Below are positions 26,168 through 34,324 of a DNA stretch of 64,000 nt, piece by piece (positions within the stretch are counted from its first letter, which is position 1; each line of letters starts with the position of its first letter). The DNA comes from a virus, in the IMG/VR virus record IMGVR_UViG_3300042485_001041, positions 1 to 64,000 of that record, one strand, 5' to 3'. Under the pieces are notes generated by a model. That model was not told the origin of the DNA. It did no database searches and worked only from the letters and a program-made list of their open reading frames with translations. The position numbers and the translations under genes were made by a program.

Positions 26168-26485
26168 ATGGCACAAAGAGTTGCTAAAACTAATAGGGCA
26201 AAAGCCCCAGACTTTATTGCCAGCAAGATTCCTTTTGAGGCATCAGCGCTATCTGGCTTAGAAGGCTCACGCCACGATACTGGAATGATGCCAGAGAGTG
26301 AAGCATCACGTTACAAGAGCGCAAATCCTTCTTATACAGTTATGTCCTATGGAACCCCTATTGCCTGGCATGGTGATAGCGGTTGGGATATGTCAGCAGC
26401 AAAACATTCAAGAACTACTTCACGCCATCAAGGTATCGTTCGCCGCGCTATCTTCCAAGACGGCCATGATGGAGCACGTCAATAA
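26168..26485 (+). CDS. SYGTPIAWHG-domain protein (paralogue of the gene at 45411-45704)
   Basis: 105 residues. The C-terminal half has YTVMSYGTPIAWHG, then HSRTTSRHQGIVRRAIF. The reverse-strand protein at 45411-45704 carries the same signature (VYSYGTPIAWHG ... YSTTTSKHQGYVRRAI). The shared Trp-His-Gly and Thr-Thr-Ser-x-His-Gln residues suggest a small conserved domain. Its function is not known to me. Confidence 0.65.
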   Translation: MAQRVAKTNRAKAPDFIASKIPFEASALSGLEGSRHDTGMMPESEASRYKSANPSYTVMSYGTPIAWHGDSGWDMSAAKHSRTTSRHQGIVRRAIFQDGHDGARQ

Positions 26486-26658
26486 TGTCTAACCTTTCCT
26501 CTAATCAATTTAATAAGAAATCTTTTAAAAACATGGTTATGGGTGCTCGTCAAATTACAGGGAAAAATAAAAATAAGAAGTTAAAGCGCGACCCTAATCA
26601 ACGGATACCTAATCCATCAAAGGGTATTGGAATTGAGTACGCGAATAACAACGGATAA
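26485..26658 (+). CDS. 57-residue basic protein with NLSSNQF start
   Basis: The ATG shares a base with the preceding TAA. It begins MSNLSSNQFNKKSFKNMVMG, one of the clearest copies of the recurrent tag, followed by a Lys-rich tail. Unknown function. Confidence 0.55.
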   Translation: MSNLSSNQFNKKSFKNMVMGARQITGKNKNKKLKRDPNQRIPNPSKGIGIEYANNNG

Positions 26659-26661
26659 TCT
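26633..26661 (+). promoter_or_regulatory. Possible promoter ahead of the 26694 gene
   Basis: TTGAGT (26633-26638), a 17-base spacer and TAATCT (26656-26661) lie before the next gene, whose ATG is preceded by AAGGAG. It is a sigma-70-like arrangement with an imperfect -35. It overlaps the end of the preceding coding sequence. Confidence 0.3.
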
Positions 26662-26693
26662 GTTAAGATAATCGGACTACTACAAGGAGCACA

Positions 26694-27239
26694 ATGAGTA
26701 ACGTACCTCTACTAGGACAAAAGAAACAAGAAGAGCCGATGATTCGGCTGCTATTCTGTCTTGTCTGCCAAACTATTGATGAGTTACCGCCCTATGAAGG
26801 GCCAGAAGAACAAGATCACCTTCTCACTATTGCGTGTGAAGCACACGTGTTTCCATCAGGTGAACCCCACAAAGGTAAGTTATTCGTACTACCTATTCGT
26901 GCTTGGGCACATACTGAATCAAAGAAAGAAATTATTCGCCAGATTAAAGGCGGAGGATCTGCTGGTTTAGCATCCATTGATGAGACCTTCTACGAGTCAC
27001 GTTCTACCTTTATGGAAGATGCTATGACTTGCTACAAGCGTCATAACAAACCAAAAGATGGATGCCCTGATTGGCACGATAATGATTTAATGTTGATTCC
27101 TAAGACTGAAAAAGATCGTATCAAAGAAGGCATGGGAAGTTATAAGGATGCTCCTGGGCCAAAGACTTACTTATGTGATTTCTGCCCTGTTGCAATCGGT
27201 GTAGCAGAGCGTAAACAAAAACTGTTAGGACTAAAATAA
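26694..27239 (+). CDS. Cys-rich hypothetical protein
   Basis: 181 residues after a strong AAGGAG. Cys pairs near both ends (FCLVCQT near 22, YLCDFCPVAIG near 160) could bind one zinc. The middle has VLPIRAWAHTESKKEIIRQI. It seems to begin a new transcription unit. Unknown. Confidence 0.6.
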   Translation: MSNVPLLGQKKQEEPMIRLLFCLVCQTIDELPPYEGPEEQDHLLTIACEAHVFPSGEPHKGKLFVLPIRAWAHTESKKEIIRQIKGGGSAGLASIDETFYESRSTFMEDAMTCYKRHNKPKDGCPDWHDNDLMLIPKTEKDRIKEGMGSYKDAPGPKTYLCDFCPVAIGVAERKQKLLGLK

Positions 27240-27517
27240 TGGGCGAATCAAAAAAGATCCAGGCTGGATTCTCAGTAATGATAAACGAAGATGGAACACT
27301 AACAACTACAGTCTTTCCTGCAGATGAGAACGTAGCAAGACAAGCAACTACCTTTGACATCTACGGATGTAGCAAAGAGTTAGTAGATGACATTGAAAGC
27401 CAACTACTGGCTGACCGTGTTGCCAAGGCTGTTATCGCCAAGTTAATGCCACCTACGCCAGAAGAAATGGCAAAGGCTCGTATTGCTGAGGCTTTAGCCG
27501 AACGTAAGTCTGAATAA
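27239..27517 (+). CDS. Small hypothetical protein
   Basis: 92 residues, overlapping the upstream stop by one base. A beta-rich first half (GFSVMINEDGTLTTTVFPAD) and a helical acidic second half (EEMAKARIAEALAERK). Unknown. Confidence 0.55.
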   Translation: MGESKKIQAGFSVMINEDGTLTTTVFPADENVARQATTFDIYGCSKELVDDIESQLLADRVAKAVIAKLMPPTPEEMAKARIAEALAERKSE

Positions 27518-27534
27518 CCACATAAACTAGGGGT

Positions 27535-28473
27535 ATGAATCGCCCTGACGGATTAGACCAGATAGTCGGCCCAGTAGTCGTACAGGGTTCTGCTACCTCT
27601 TACTTCTCATCCCCAGAATCTGGGCTTGATCCAAAGTTATTTACTGGCACTACCTTAAATGGTTGGGTGCGTAATGGTTTGCTACAACTGCTATTTGGTT
27701 TCCTAGGCGAAGAATACCGTCACTCAGATATTTGGGCAAAGGTATGGATCGCTGGTTCTGGCGTATCCTACCAATGGTCTGCTGCTCGTGAGCCAGGAGA
27801 CTTAGATGTTCTAATTGGCGTTGACTACATTCAATTCCGCAAAGCACATCCAGAGTATTCAGGTCTAACTGATCTTGAAATTAGCAAGATGCTTAATGAA
27901 GATTTCCGCGAGCACTTACAACCAGAGACAAAGAACTGGAACGGTTACGAAGTAACTTTCTATGTTAATCCTGGCGCTACAGATATTAGATCAATCAAAC
28001 CATACGCTGCCTATGACTTGACTCATAGCGAGTGGACTGTCTTCCCTGAAAGATTTGGCGCTCCACATAACGCTGTATGGGAAGAGATGGCAATCAGAGA
28101 TCGCACTAATGCGATGGATATTGTTGCTCGTTACTCAAAAGCGATGACAGATGTACGTGGAGCACAGAACGATCCAGCACGCCGTAACGCAGAGTCACGG
28201 CTACAACAGGCGCTGATGCAGGGTCATATGTTGTTTGATGACCTTCACGCAGCACGTCGCTTAGCATTTAGTTCTACAGGGCAGGGTTACTCTGACTTCT
28301 ATAACTACCGCTGGCAAGCAGGTAAGAAGTATGGAACTGTACCTGCTCTTCGTCAGATGCACGAGTACTGGCAAGCATCTAAGAAAAAAGAAGCAGATGA
28401 AACTTACGGTATTGAACTACCAGATACCAACACCTTGATTCGTAGAGCAGCAACGTATAGGGCAAAAGGATGA
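27535..28473 (+). CDS. Nucleotidyltransferase-like protein
   Basis: 312 residues. AGSGVSYQWSAAREPGDLDV near residues 74-93 carries the G-S...D-x-D core of pol-beta-type nucleotidyltransferases. A third acidic position may be in GYEVTFYVN. The rest is helical. No antitoxin-like neighbour is obvious. It could modify RNA, nucleotides or proteins. A TAAACT box ends 6 bases before the ATG (leaderless signature). Confidence 0.65.
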   Translation: MNRPDGLDQIVGPVVVQGSATSYFSSPESGLDPKLFTGTTLNGWVRNGLLQLLFGFLGEEYRHSDIWAKVWIAGSGVSYQWSAAREPGDLDVLIGVDYIQFRKAHPEYSGLTDLEISKMLNEDFREHLQPETKNWNGYEVTFYVNPGATDIRSIKPYAAYDLTHSEWTVFPERFGAPHNAVWEEMAIRDRTNAMDIVARYSKAMTDVRGAQNDPARRNAESRLQQALMQGHMLFDDLHAARRLAFSSTGQGYSDFYNYRWQAGKKYGTVPALRQMHEYWQASKKKEADETYGIELPDTNTLIRRAATYRAKG

Positions 28474-28994
28474 GTCAAGATTACGTAGGTCAACACTCTG
28501 CGCCAGATCCTGAATTTGGTGCTCCGATGCACGATGTCACTGCTAATGGTATGTACCCAAAAGATTTTTATGAAAAATCTCATCACTATGTTAGCGGTGC
28601 TGAAACAGGTTCACACGAATCAATGAGCGCAGTTCGTGCTGTTAAAGGTAAACGGCACGCTTATGTAACTGTGTATCGTGCTGTGCCTCACGGAGTAAAA
28701 GGCGCAAAGATTAATGAAGGAGACTGGGTTACTCCCTCAAGAGAGTACGCCAAAGAACATGGTCGCTCTAACTTAAATAGCAAATATAGAATTATTAGTG
28801 TTAAAGCAAAAGCAGGACATCTTTGGAACGATGCTAACTCTATAAACGAATGGGGCTATCATCCATCGGCTCATATAGAGCCTCGTACCCCCGAAGAGAA
28901 TGCAAAAAGACAAGCAGACTTTGCAGCCCTTAACGAACGTTTGCAATCTAGAAAGGCTCATTTACAAGCCTTTGAAGAAGGAGCAGGAAGATGA
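28470..28994 (+). CDS. ADP-ribosyltransferase-like protein
   Basis: 174 residues overlapping the nucleotidyltransferase by 4 bases. The middle follows the phage ART pattern: VTVYRAVPHGV (Arg), GDWVTPSREYAKEHG (Ser/Thr strand), then LWNDANSINEWGYHP (Glu near 129). Such domains transfer ADP-ribose from NAD to proteins and are often carried in virions. The C-terminal 40 residues are a charged helix. Confidence 0.65.
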   Translation: MSQDYVGQHSAPDPEFGAPMHDVTANGMYPKDFYEKSHHYVSGAETGSHESMSAVRAVKGKRHAYVTVYRAVPHGVKGAKINEGDWVTPSREYAKEHGRSNLNSKYRIISVKAKAGHLWNDANSINEWGYHPSAHIEPRTPEENAKRQADFAALNERLQSRKAHLQAFEEGAGR

Positions 28995-29443
28995 GCGCAC
29001 GTAATTTATCTTTGGCACAGCACCTTGCTGCTGGTCAACTACCTATGTTTATGACAGGTAAAGAGATACAGACTCATTTACATCCCTTTCATGGTGATCG
29101 TGAAGGGGTGGCCACAGACAAGCCAGATCCAGAAGAATGGGGTGGCAAAGAACTTCGACCAGAAACTAATAAAGAAGTGTGGGAAAGAAAGTACGACGAG
29201 TCAGTAACTAATGCTGACATGGGTGGCGCAGAGCACGGTGATAAGTACAGTAACTTGGCACAGGATATAGCCCATGAAGGTTTTAAATCCCCCCGTATTC
29301 CTGTAAACCTAGACAGACAAGAGGTATTGGGTGGTCATCATAGAGTTGCAGTTGGGGCTGAAGAGCACCCTAACCATCTTTTTCCAGTAGTACATTATGA
29401 CAACATACACGAAGCAAGGCATCAATTAAAAGAGCACTATTAA
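28991..29443 (+). CDS. Tagged ParB/sulfiredoxin-like (GHHR) protein
   Basis: 150 residues starting MSARNLSLAQHLAAGQLPMF, the tag plus the MFMT segment seen again at 53413 and 54771. The C-terminal part has SPRIPVNLDRQEVLGGHHRV, the G-H-H-R turn of ParB N-terminal/sulfiredoxin-fold domains. It could be a nuclease or phosphotransfer domain; catalytic activity is not shown. Confidence 0.6.
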   Translation: MSARNLSLAQHLAAGQLPMFMTGKEIQTHLHPFHGDREGVATDKPDPEEWGGKELRPETNKEVWERKYDESVTNADMGGAEHGDKYSNLAQDIAHEGFKSPRIPVNLDRQEVLGGHHRVAVGAEEHPNHLFPVVHYDNIHEARHQLKEHY

Positions 29444-29450
29444 GGACTAA

Positions 29451-29939
29451 ATGAACGTACTACTATCACTAGACGGAATACTAAGTTCGGAATCAGGCGA
29501 GCCAAACCGAGCAGGAGTACTTCTCTACTACGCCCTAAACACTAACAACCGCGTAGCCATCATCACCTCTCGCAAGAAAGAGGATGCCGAGCACTGGCTC
29601 TTCTCTCACGGAATTATTGGCTATGACGATTTGATGTCGTTGGAAGTCCACCTTGAAGGTGAGGACTTAAAGAAACGACAGTTTACTTTGAGCCGTAGTC
29701 GTGCTCCGATCGAGATGTACGTTGACTCTGACCCTTCAATGTGTGCGTGGGTCTTTGAGCATCATGCCGTACCCACTATCTTGCTCTCACACCCCAGTTA
29801 CATCCCAGTTGAGTTCCGACCAGATGCCCCACAGGGCGTTCGCAAGTGGTCTGACATAGAGGCTGCCATCACTCGTGTGAATGTCGCTAAGTCCAAGGGT
29901 GCAGGTCAACCTAAAGACTTAGAGTTCTGGCAAGACTAA
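29451..29939 (+). CDS. HAD-like protein
   Basis: 162 residues. LLSLDGIL near 4, a Ser/Thr motif AIITSRKK near 36 and IEMYVDSDPSMCAWVF near 86 follow the HAD order, but the first motif is L-D-G rather than D-x-D, so phosphatase activity may be altered. AAGGA lies upstream. It overlaps the next gene by one base. Confidence 0.5.
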   Translation: MNVLLSLDGILSSESGEPNRAGVLLYYALNTNNRVAIITSRKKEDAEHWLFSHGIIGYDDLMSLEVHLEGEDLKKRQFTLSRSRAPIEMYVDSDPSMCAWVFEHHAVPTILLSHPSYIPVEFRPDAPQGVRKWSDIEAAITRVNVAKSKGAGQPKDLEFWQD

Positions 29940-31444
29940 TGAATATCATCTTTTCTGGCGCTGAGGTAGGTTCTAATCGAACTCTCCTGGAGGGCCAAAA
30001 AGTTACTTACATGGGCATCAACTACTTTAACTTGCGTAAGCGGGGATTGCCCAAAACTAAGTTGTGGCTTATAAGCGAACACTTTACTCCAGAAACTCAG
30101 GTCTATATCGAGTCTGGGGCTAAGCAAGCCGAGAAGAATAACCTATCCCGCCAAGAGTTAGTTGACTTGGCCGCTGACTATCAAGAGTTTCTTGTCAACA
30201 ATGCCGACCGAGCATTTGCCTTTACTGAGTTCGATTCAACAGTATTGGGTTTGGAATGGGTGAAAGAACAGCGCCCCTTTTTCAGTAACGATCCAAAACT
30301 ATGGGTAGTATGGCATCAAGAGTACGGGATGCAGGAGTTAGCATCTATGTCCGAATTATACCGAAATGTCGTTATACCTAATGAAGCAATAGAAGCCCTA
30401 ACTAACTTGGCGGCCCTAACAAGGAGTTACTCCAGACAGTTTGGAACTAACTTTCATGCCCTGGCTTGTGCTAAACCCGACAACCTAAGACAGATACCAT
30501 TTGCCACAGCAAGCACAATGTCATGGCTTTCACCCATGCGTAGAGGTGAGACGATCGTCTGGGATGGAAGCAAGTTAGTCCGTTATCCAAAACGAATGAA
30601 GGATCAAGCACGACCTCGCTACAAGGCAATACTACAGAGCGCAGGACTAGACTATTCAGCGTTTACCGCAGATACTAACCAAGAAGGCACTAAGGTAGCC
30701 GTCTGGTCATACAAGAAACTAGAGGAATCAATGGACAAGAAATCACCTAACTTCCACATCATCGAGGGTGGTAAAGAGCCCCTAGTATCTGATAACAGCG
30801 ATGACACCTTATACAGTGGTTTGATGGAATTAGGGGGTATACCTTCTGATAACAGTGGTGTTGAGATGCGGAAAAAAGAACCAACAGAAGTGATTCAACG
30901 CTCCCCAGAAGAGATGCAGAATCTCCCTGTTTTTGGTTTTAAGATGAAAACAATTGTCGATACCGATGATGAAGGTCGAGAGGTTTTAAAAGATGTTCCA
31001 GTTATTCAAACGCAAAATTCGTCGCTACGTCAATGTGACACTTGCTTTGTCGCCGCTAACTGTCCTGCTTTCAAGCCTAGTAATAATTGCGCTTTTAATC
31101 TCCCAGTAGAAGTAAAGACTAAAGATCAACTCAAAGCATTAATGACTGCAATGATTGAAATGCAGGGGCAAAGAGTTGCTTTTATGCGTTTTGCTGAAGA
31201 AATGAATGGTGGATACGCAGATCCCAATGTATCTCAAGAAATAGATCGCCTATTTAAATTGGTTGGCAATCTTAAAGATATGGAAACCAATAAAGAGTTT
31301 ATCCAGATCACAGCACAGCGCCAATCTTCTGGCGGAGTTCTCTCTGCGATCTTTGGAGATCGTGCTCAGGCACTCCGAGAGTTGCCAGAAACTCTAAAAG
31401 AAGAGAGTGTGACAAGGATCATCTCGGAATCTATCGAAGACTAA
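29939..31444 (+). CDS. Large two-part protein: TIM-barrel (TGT/DpdA-like?) plus Cys cluster
   Basis: 501 residues. The first ~240 residues show a TIM-barrel-like order (VYIESGAKQAEKN near 60; KLWVVWHQEYG; FHALACAKPDNLRQIPFATA near 183) that resembles tRNA-guanine-transglycosylase/DpdA proteins. The C-terminal part has CDTCFVAANCPAF...C near 365, then a helical tail with MQGQRVAFMRFAEE. The similarity is by eye only. If right, it could edit DNA or RNA bases. It precedes the ribonucleotide reductase. Confidence 0.45.
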   Translation: MNIIFSGAEVGSNRTLLEGQKVTYMGINYFNLRKRGLPKTKLWLISEHFTPETQVYIESGAKQAEKNNLSRQELVDLAADYQEFLVNNADRAFAFTEFDSTVLGLEWVKEQRPFFSNDPKLWVVWHQEYGMQELASMSELYRNVVIPNEAIEALTNLAALTRSYSRQFGTNFHALACAKPDNLRQIPFATASTMSWLSPMRRGETIVWDGSKLVRYPKRMKDQARPRYKAILQSAGLDYSAFTADTNQEGTKVAVWSYKKLEESMDKKSPNFHIIEGGKEPLVSDNSDDTLYSGLMELGGIPSDNSGVEMRKKEPTEVIQRSPEEMQNLPVFGFKMKTIVDTDDEGREVLKDVPVIQTQNSSLRQCDTCFVAANCPAFKPSNNCAFNLPVEVKTKDQLKALMTAMIEMQGQRVAFMRFAEEMNGGYADPNVSQEIDRLFKLVGNLKDMETNKEFIQITAQRQSSGGVLSAIFGDRAQALRELPETLKEESVTRIISESIED

Positions 31445-31616
31445 CTTATCTGATAACAGTAAGTGGAGGATAGTGGATCAAGGTGGATAGGCTTTTACCC
31501 TTTTGTCCAACGCAAAAGTAGTAAAGCAAGTTAGCAAGTATGTGATAGGTTTCCAACCATCACAATGAACTCCCTTGTGAGGGGTATTTAATCATTTATA
31601 GAAATAGGGTAGGTGT
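31445..31616 (+). promoter_or_regulatory. 172-nt leader of the ribonucleotide reductase gene
   Basis: This gene-free leader holds a hairpin GTGAT(a)GGTT/AACCATCAC at 31542-31563 with a 3-nt loop, then a weak T/CCCT-tgtg-AGGGG hairpin near 31571-31584. AGGGTAGG precedes the ATG. The element may regulate reductase expression. I could not find the conserved B12-box of a cobalamin riboswitch. Confidence 0.4.
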
Positions 31617-33656
31617 ATGTCGTTATTTTCATTTAAGTTAGCCGAAGAGTTTGTGGCTCCGTATCGATCAAAGCAAGCGCCATTTGGATACCGAGATGCT
31701 GCTGGTAACTCCGTAGGTGAGATCACTTTCTTGCGTACCTATTCACGCCTTAAGGCAGATGGTACGAAAGAAACTTGGGTCGATGTCTGCGAACGAGTCA
31801 TCAACGGTATGTACTCGCTTCAAAAGGATCACGCCAAAGTAAGTCGCCTACCTTGGTCAGATGCCAAGGCAGCCTCATCTGCTAAAGAAGCCTTTGATCG
31901 ACTCTTCCAACTTAAGTGGACACCACCTGGCCGAGGACTATGGGTAATGGGAACTTCGCTTGTCAATGAACAGCGCAACTCCGCAGCCCTTCAAAACTGC
32001 GCCTTCGTATCTACGGGATCAATGACCAAGAACGATCCAGCAAAGCCATTCGCATTCCTAATGGAAGCATCAATGCTCGGAGTGGGCGTTGGCTTTGACG
32101 ATAAGGGTGCAGATAAAGAATTTAACATCTATGAACCACAAGGAGAATACACCTATGACATCCCAGACACCAGAGAAGGATGGGTCGAGTCAACCGCAGC
32201 CCTCATCAATTCCTTCCTACGACCAGATTCGAAAACTCCAGTATTTGGTTACGAAGCGATCCGCCCAGCAGGTGAACCGATCAAGACGTTCGGTGGAACC
32301 GCAGCGGGAGCAGACCCCTTAATTCGTTTACATAACTACATCACTAAGATGTTTACTGGTCGTGCTGGCCAGAAACTAACTCGTGTAGATATTGCTGACA
32401 TCGGAAACATGATTGGTGTTTGCGTTGTATCAGGCAACGTTCGTAGATCAGCAGAGTTACTTATTGGTCGTGTAGATGACCAAGACTTCCTTAACCTAAA
32501 GAACGCAGAGAAGTTCCCAGAGCGTAACTCTTACGATCCTGCTAACCCAGGTTGGGCTTGGATGTCTAACAATTCTGTGGCTGTTAATGTCGGAGATAAC
32601 CTAGATAACATCATCGATGGCATCGCTCGTAATGGTGAGCCAGGAGTTATCTGGATGGACATCTCTAAGCAATATGGTCGCCTTGCTGACCCAATCAACA
32701 ACAAGGACTGGCGCATTGCTGGTTACAACCCCTGTGCTGAACAATCACTTGAATCTTACGAGTGTTGTACTTTGGTTGAAACTTACTTAAACCGTCACGA
32801 GAACCTTGAAGACTTCAAGCGCACTTTAAAGTTTGCTTATCTTTACGCTAAGACTGTTACTTTACTTCCAACTCACTGGGAAGAAACTAACGCCATCATG
32901 CAGCGTAACCGCCGTATTGGTACATCTGTATCTGGTGTTGCTAACTTCGCAGATAACAAAGGACTTCCAATTCTGCGTCAATGGATGGATGAAGGTTACA
33001 AAGTTATCCAAGGCTACGATAAGACTTACTCCGAATGGCTTGGTGTTCGTGAGTCAATCAAGATGACTACTGTTAAGCCATCAGGCACAGTAAGTATCTT
33101 GGCTGGTGAAAGTCCAGGAGTTCACTGGACTGTTGGTGGTAAGTATTTCTATCGCGCTATTCGTTTTGCTAATAGCGATCCGATGCTTCCGCTATTCCAG
33201 ATGGCTAACTACCGAGTAGAACCCGCATCGGAATCGCCCGAAACAACTTCTGTTGTATTTTTCCCAGTAAAGTCTGAGGCTAAAAGAAGTGAGAAGGATG
33301 TAAGTATCTACGAGAAGATGGCACTCGCTGCTACTGCTCAACGATACTGGTCTGACAACTCTGTATCTGTAACTATCTCTTTTGATCCAGAGACAGAAGC
33401 CTCGGCTATTGGTACGGCTTTACATATGTACGATGGTCAACTAAAGACTGTTTCGTTCTTGCCTTCTGGTAATGCTATCTACCCACAGATGCCTTACACA
33501 CAGATTACTGAAGAAGAGTATGAAGCAGAGGGAGTAATGAAACTATTCCCTATCGATCTTGCTGGTGTCTATGCTGGTATGGCTTCTGATGCTATTGGTG
33601 AGGCTTACTGTACGACTGATGCTTGCGAAGTGAAGTTAATTAAAGATAACCAGTAA
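31617..33656 (+). CDS. nrdJ: Class II (B12-dependent) ribonucleotide reductase
   Basis: 679 residues, monomeric RTPR-like type. Redox cysteines are in LQNCAFVS (near 127) and ECCTLVE; the thiyl-radical cysteine is in NPCAEQS near 373 with its Glu. The C-terminal pair YCTTDAC lies near 665-670. It converts ribonucleoside triphosphates to dNTPs with adenosylcobalamin, so it depends on host B12. It works with the dNMP kinase. No small subunit is needed or seen. Confidence 0.92.
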   Translation: MSLFSFKLAEEFVAPYRSKQAPFGYRDAAGNSVGEITFLRTYSRLKADGTKETWVDVCERVINGMYSLQKDHAKVSRLPWSDAKAASSAKEAFDRLFQLKWTPPGRGLWVMGTSLVNEQRNSAALQNCAFVSTGSMTKNDPAKPFAFLMEASMLGVGVGFDDKGADKEFNIYEPQGEYTYDIPDTREGWVESTAALINSFLRPDSKTPVFGYEAIRPAGEPIKTFGGTAAGADPLIRLHNYITKMFTGRAGQKLTRVDIADIGNMIGVCVVSGNVRRSAELLIGRVDDQDFLNLKNAEKFPERNSYDPANPGWAWMSNNSVAVNVGDNLDNIIDGIARNGEPGVIWMDISKQYGRLADPINNKDWRIAGYNPCAEQSLESYECCTLVETYLNRHENLEDFKRTLKFAYLYAKTVTLLPTHWEETNAIMQRNRRIGTSVSGVANFADNKGLPILRQWMDEGYKVIQGYDKTYSEWLGVRESIKMTTVKPSGTVSILAGESPGVHWTVGGKYFYRAIRFANSDPMLPLFQMANYRVEPASESPETTSVVFFPVKSEAKRSEKDVSIYEKMALAATAQRYWSDNSVSVTISFDPETEASAIGTALHMYDGQLKTVSFLPSGNAIYPQMPYTQITEEEYEAEGVMKLFPIDLAGVYAGMASDAIGEAYCTTDACEVKLIKDNQ

Positions 33657-33679
33657 CGCTTCTGGTATTGCTTTGGCTT

Positions 33680-33710
33680 AAGCCCTGCCTTCTGGTAGGG
33701 CTTTTGCTTT
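33680..33710 (+). terminator. Terminator after the ribonucleotide reductase
   Basis: AAGCCCT (33680-33686) pairs with AGGGCTT (33697-33703), loop 10 nt, followed by TTGCTTTTGC. It lies between convergent genes, so it may terminate both strands. Confidence 0.65.
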
Positions 33711-33712
33711 TG

Positions 33713-33841
33713 CTATGGCTTTGGTTCTAACTTGTCTACATAACTACCGATTGGCTCTGCGTGTTCATCACAGCAGAGTGAGCCATCTACCCAGATGTAC
33801 CATTCAACTGGTTGTAAGCAATCCTCAACATAGCAATTCAT
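33713..33841 (-). CDS. 42-residue Cys-containing microprotein
   Basis: Reverse-strand frame from ATG at 33841 to TAG at 33713, overlapping the upstream stop by 4 bases (ATGA). MNCYVEDCLQPVEWYIWVDG then SLCCDEHAEP gives C-x4-C and CC..H, a probable zinc site as in DUF7455-like proteins. The last gene of the reverse-strand run before the terminator. Confidence 0.55.
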   Translation of the reverse strand: MNCYVEDCLQPVEWYIWVDGSLCCDEHAEPIGSYVDKLEPKP

Positions 33842-34230
33842 GCTTCTGGTATCGCTTCACAAACAAACCCACTATGAGAAGCAAGGATTCGCTCACATAA
33901 GACGCTATTTGCCATCATCTTGCCCTGCTTCTTGGTAAGTCCTTTGGCTGGGTGGGTATCTAAGATGTTGTTACAGGTAGGACAGACAAGCACAAAGTTA
34001 TTTTTTAGCGGGGGTCTGTCGCCGTAGGTCTGTATCTTCCAACCCAACTGAACTAACTTGCCCCAGAACAGTTCTTCTACCTCAATGTCGGCAAAGGGCT
34101 CACTCCAGTCAAGAGGTAACTCTTCCTGATGCCAACCCTCTTGGTAGGACTTACTTCGAGAGTGCTCTTGCTTTTCGTAGTGCTTCTGCTTCAACTCCTG
34201 CTGATGTTGCTTGTACGGATCTCTGATCAT
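33838..34230 (-). CDS. Hypothetical protein with a zinc site
   Basis: 130 residues, preceded by GGGGGCAT. Gln/Lys/His-rich N-terminus, then LVCPTCNNILDTHPAKGLTK. The CPTCN plus downstream Cys residues (VLCERI, FVCEA) could bind zinc, HNH-like in flavour, but catalytic histidines are not clear. Confidence 0.5.
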   Translation of the reverse strand: MIRDPYKQHQQELKQKHYEKQEHSRSKSYQEGWHQEELPLDWSEPFADIEVEELFWGKLVQLGWKIQTYGDRPPLKNNFVLVCPTCNNILDTHPAKGLTKKQGKMMANSVLCERILASHSGFVCEAIPEA

Positions 34231-34285
34231 TTAATGCCCCCTAACTAACTAACTTCACCTGGCAGCCAGGTAGAGTTACTTTGGA

Positions 34286-34319
34286 GATAGCCCCCCGTCA
34301 TTTCTGACGAGGGGCTATC
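34286..34319. terminator. Strong hairpin downstream of the lysozyme-like gene
   Basis: GATAGCCCC plus CGTCA pairs with TGACG plus GGGGCTATC around a TTTC loop, giving about 14 bp. No long T-run follows on either strand, so it may be a Rho-type or processing structure for the reverse-strand lysozyme/integrase transcript. Confidence 0.5.
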
Positions 34320-34324
34320 CCGAT

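Noticed and set aside
31445-31616. Cobalamin riboswitch before the B12-dependent reductase
   Set aside because: Expected from biology, but no conserved B12-box or GCCACT-type core could be found.
33715-33900. Forward frame of 61 codons after the reductase
   Set aside because: Lies opposite the reverse-strand microgene and 130-residue gene, follows a terminator and has no ribosome site.
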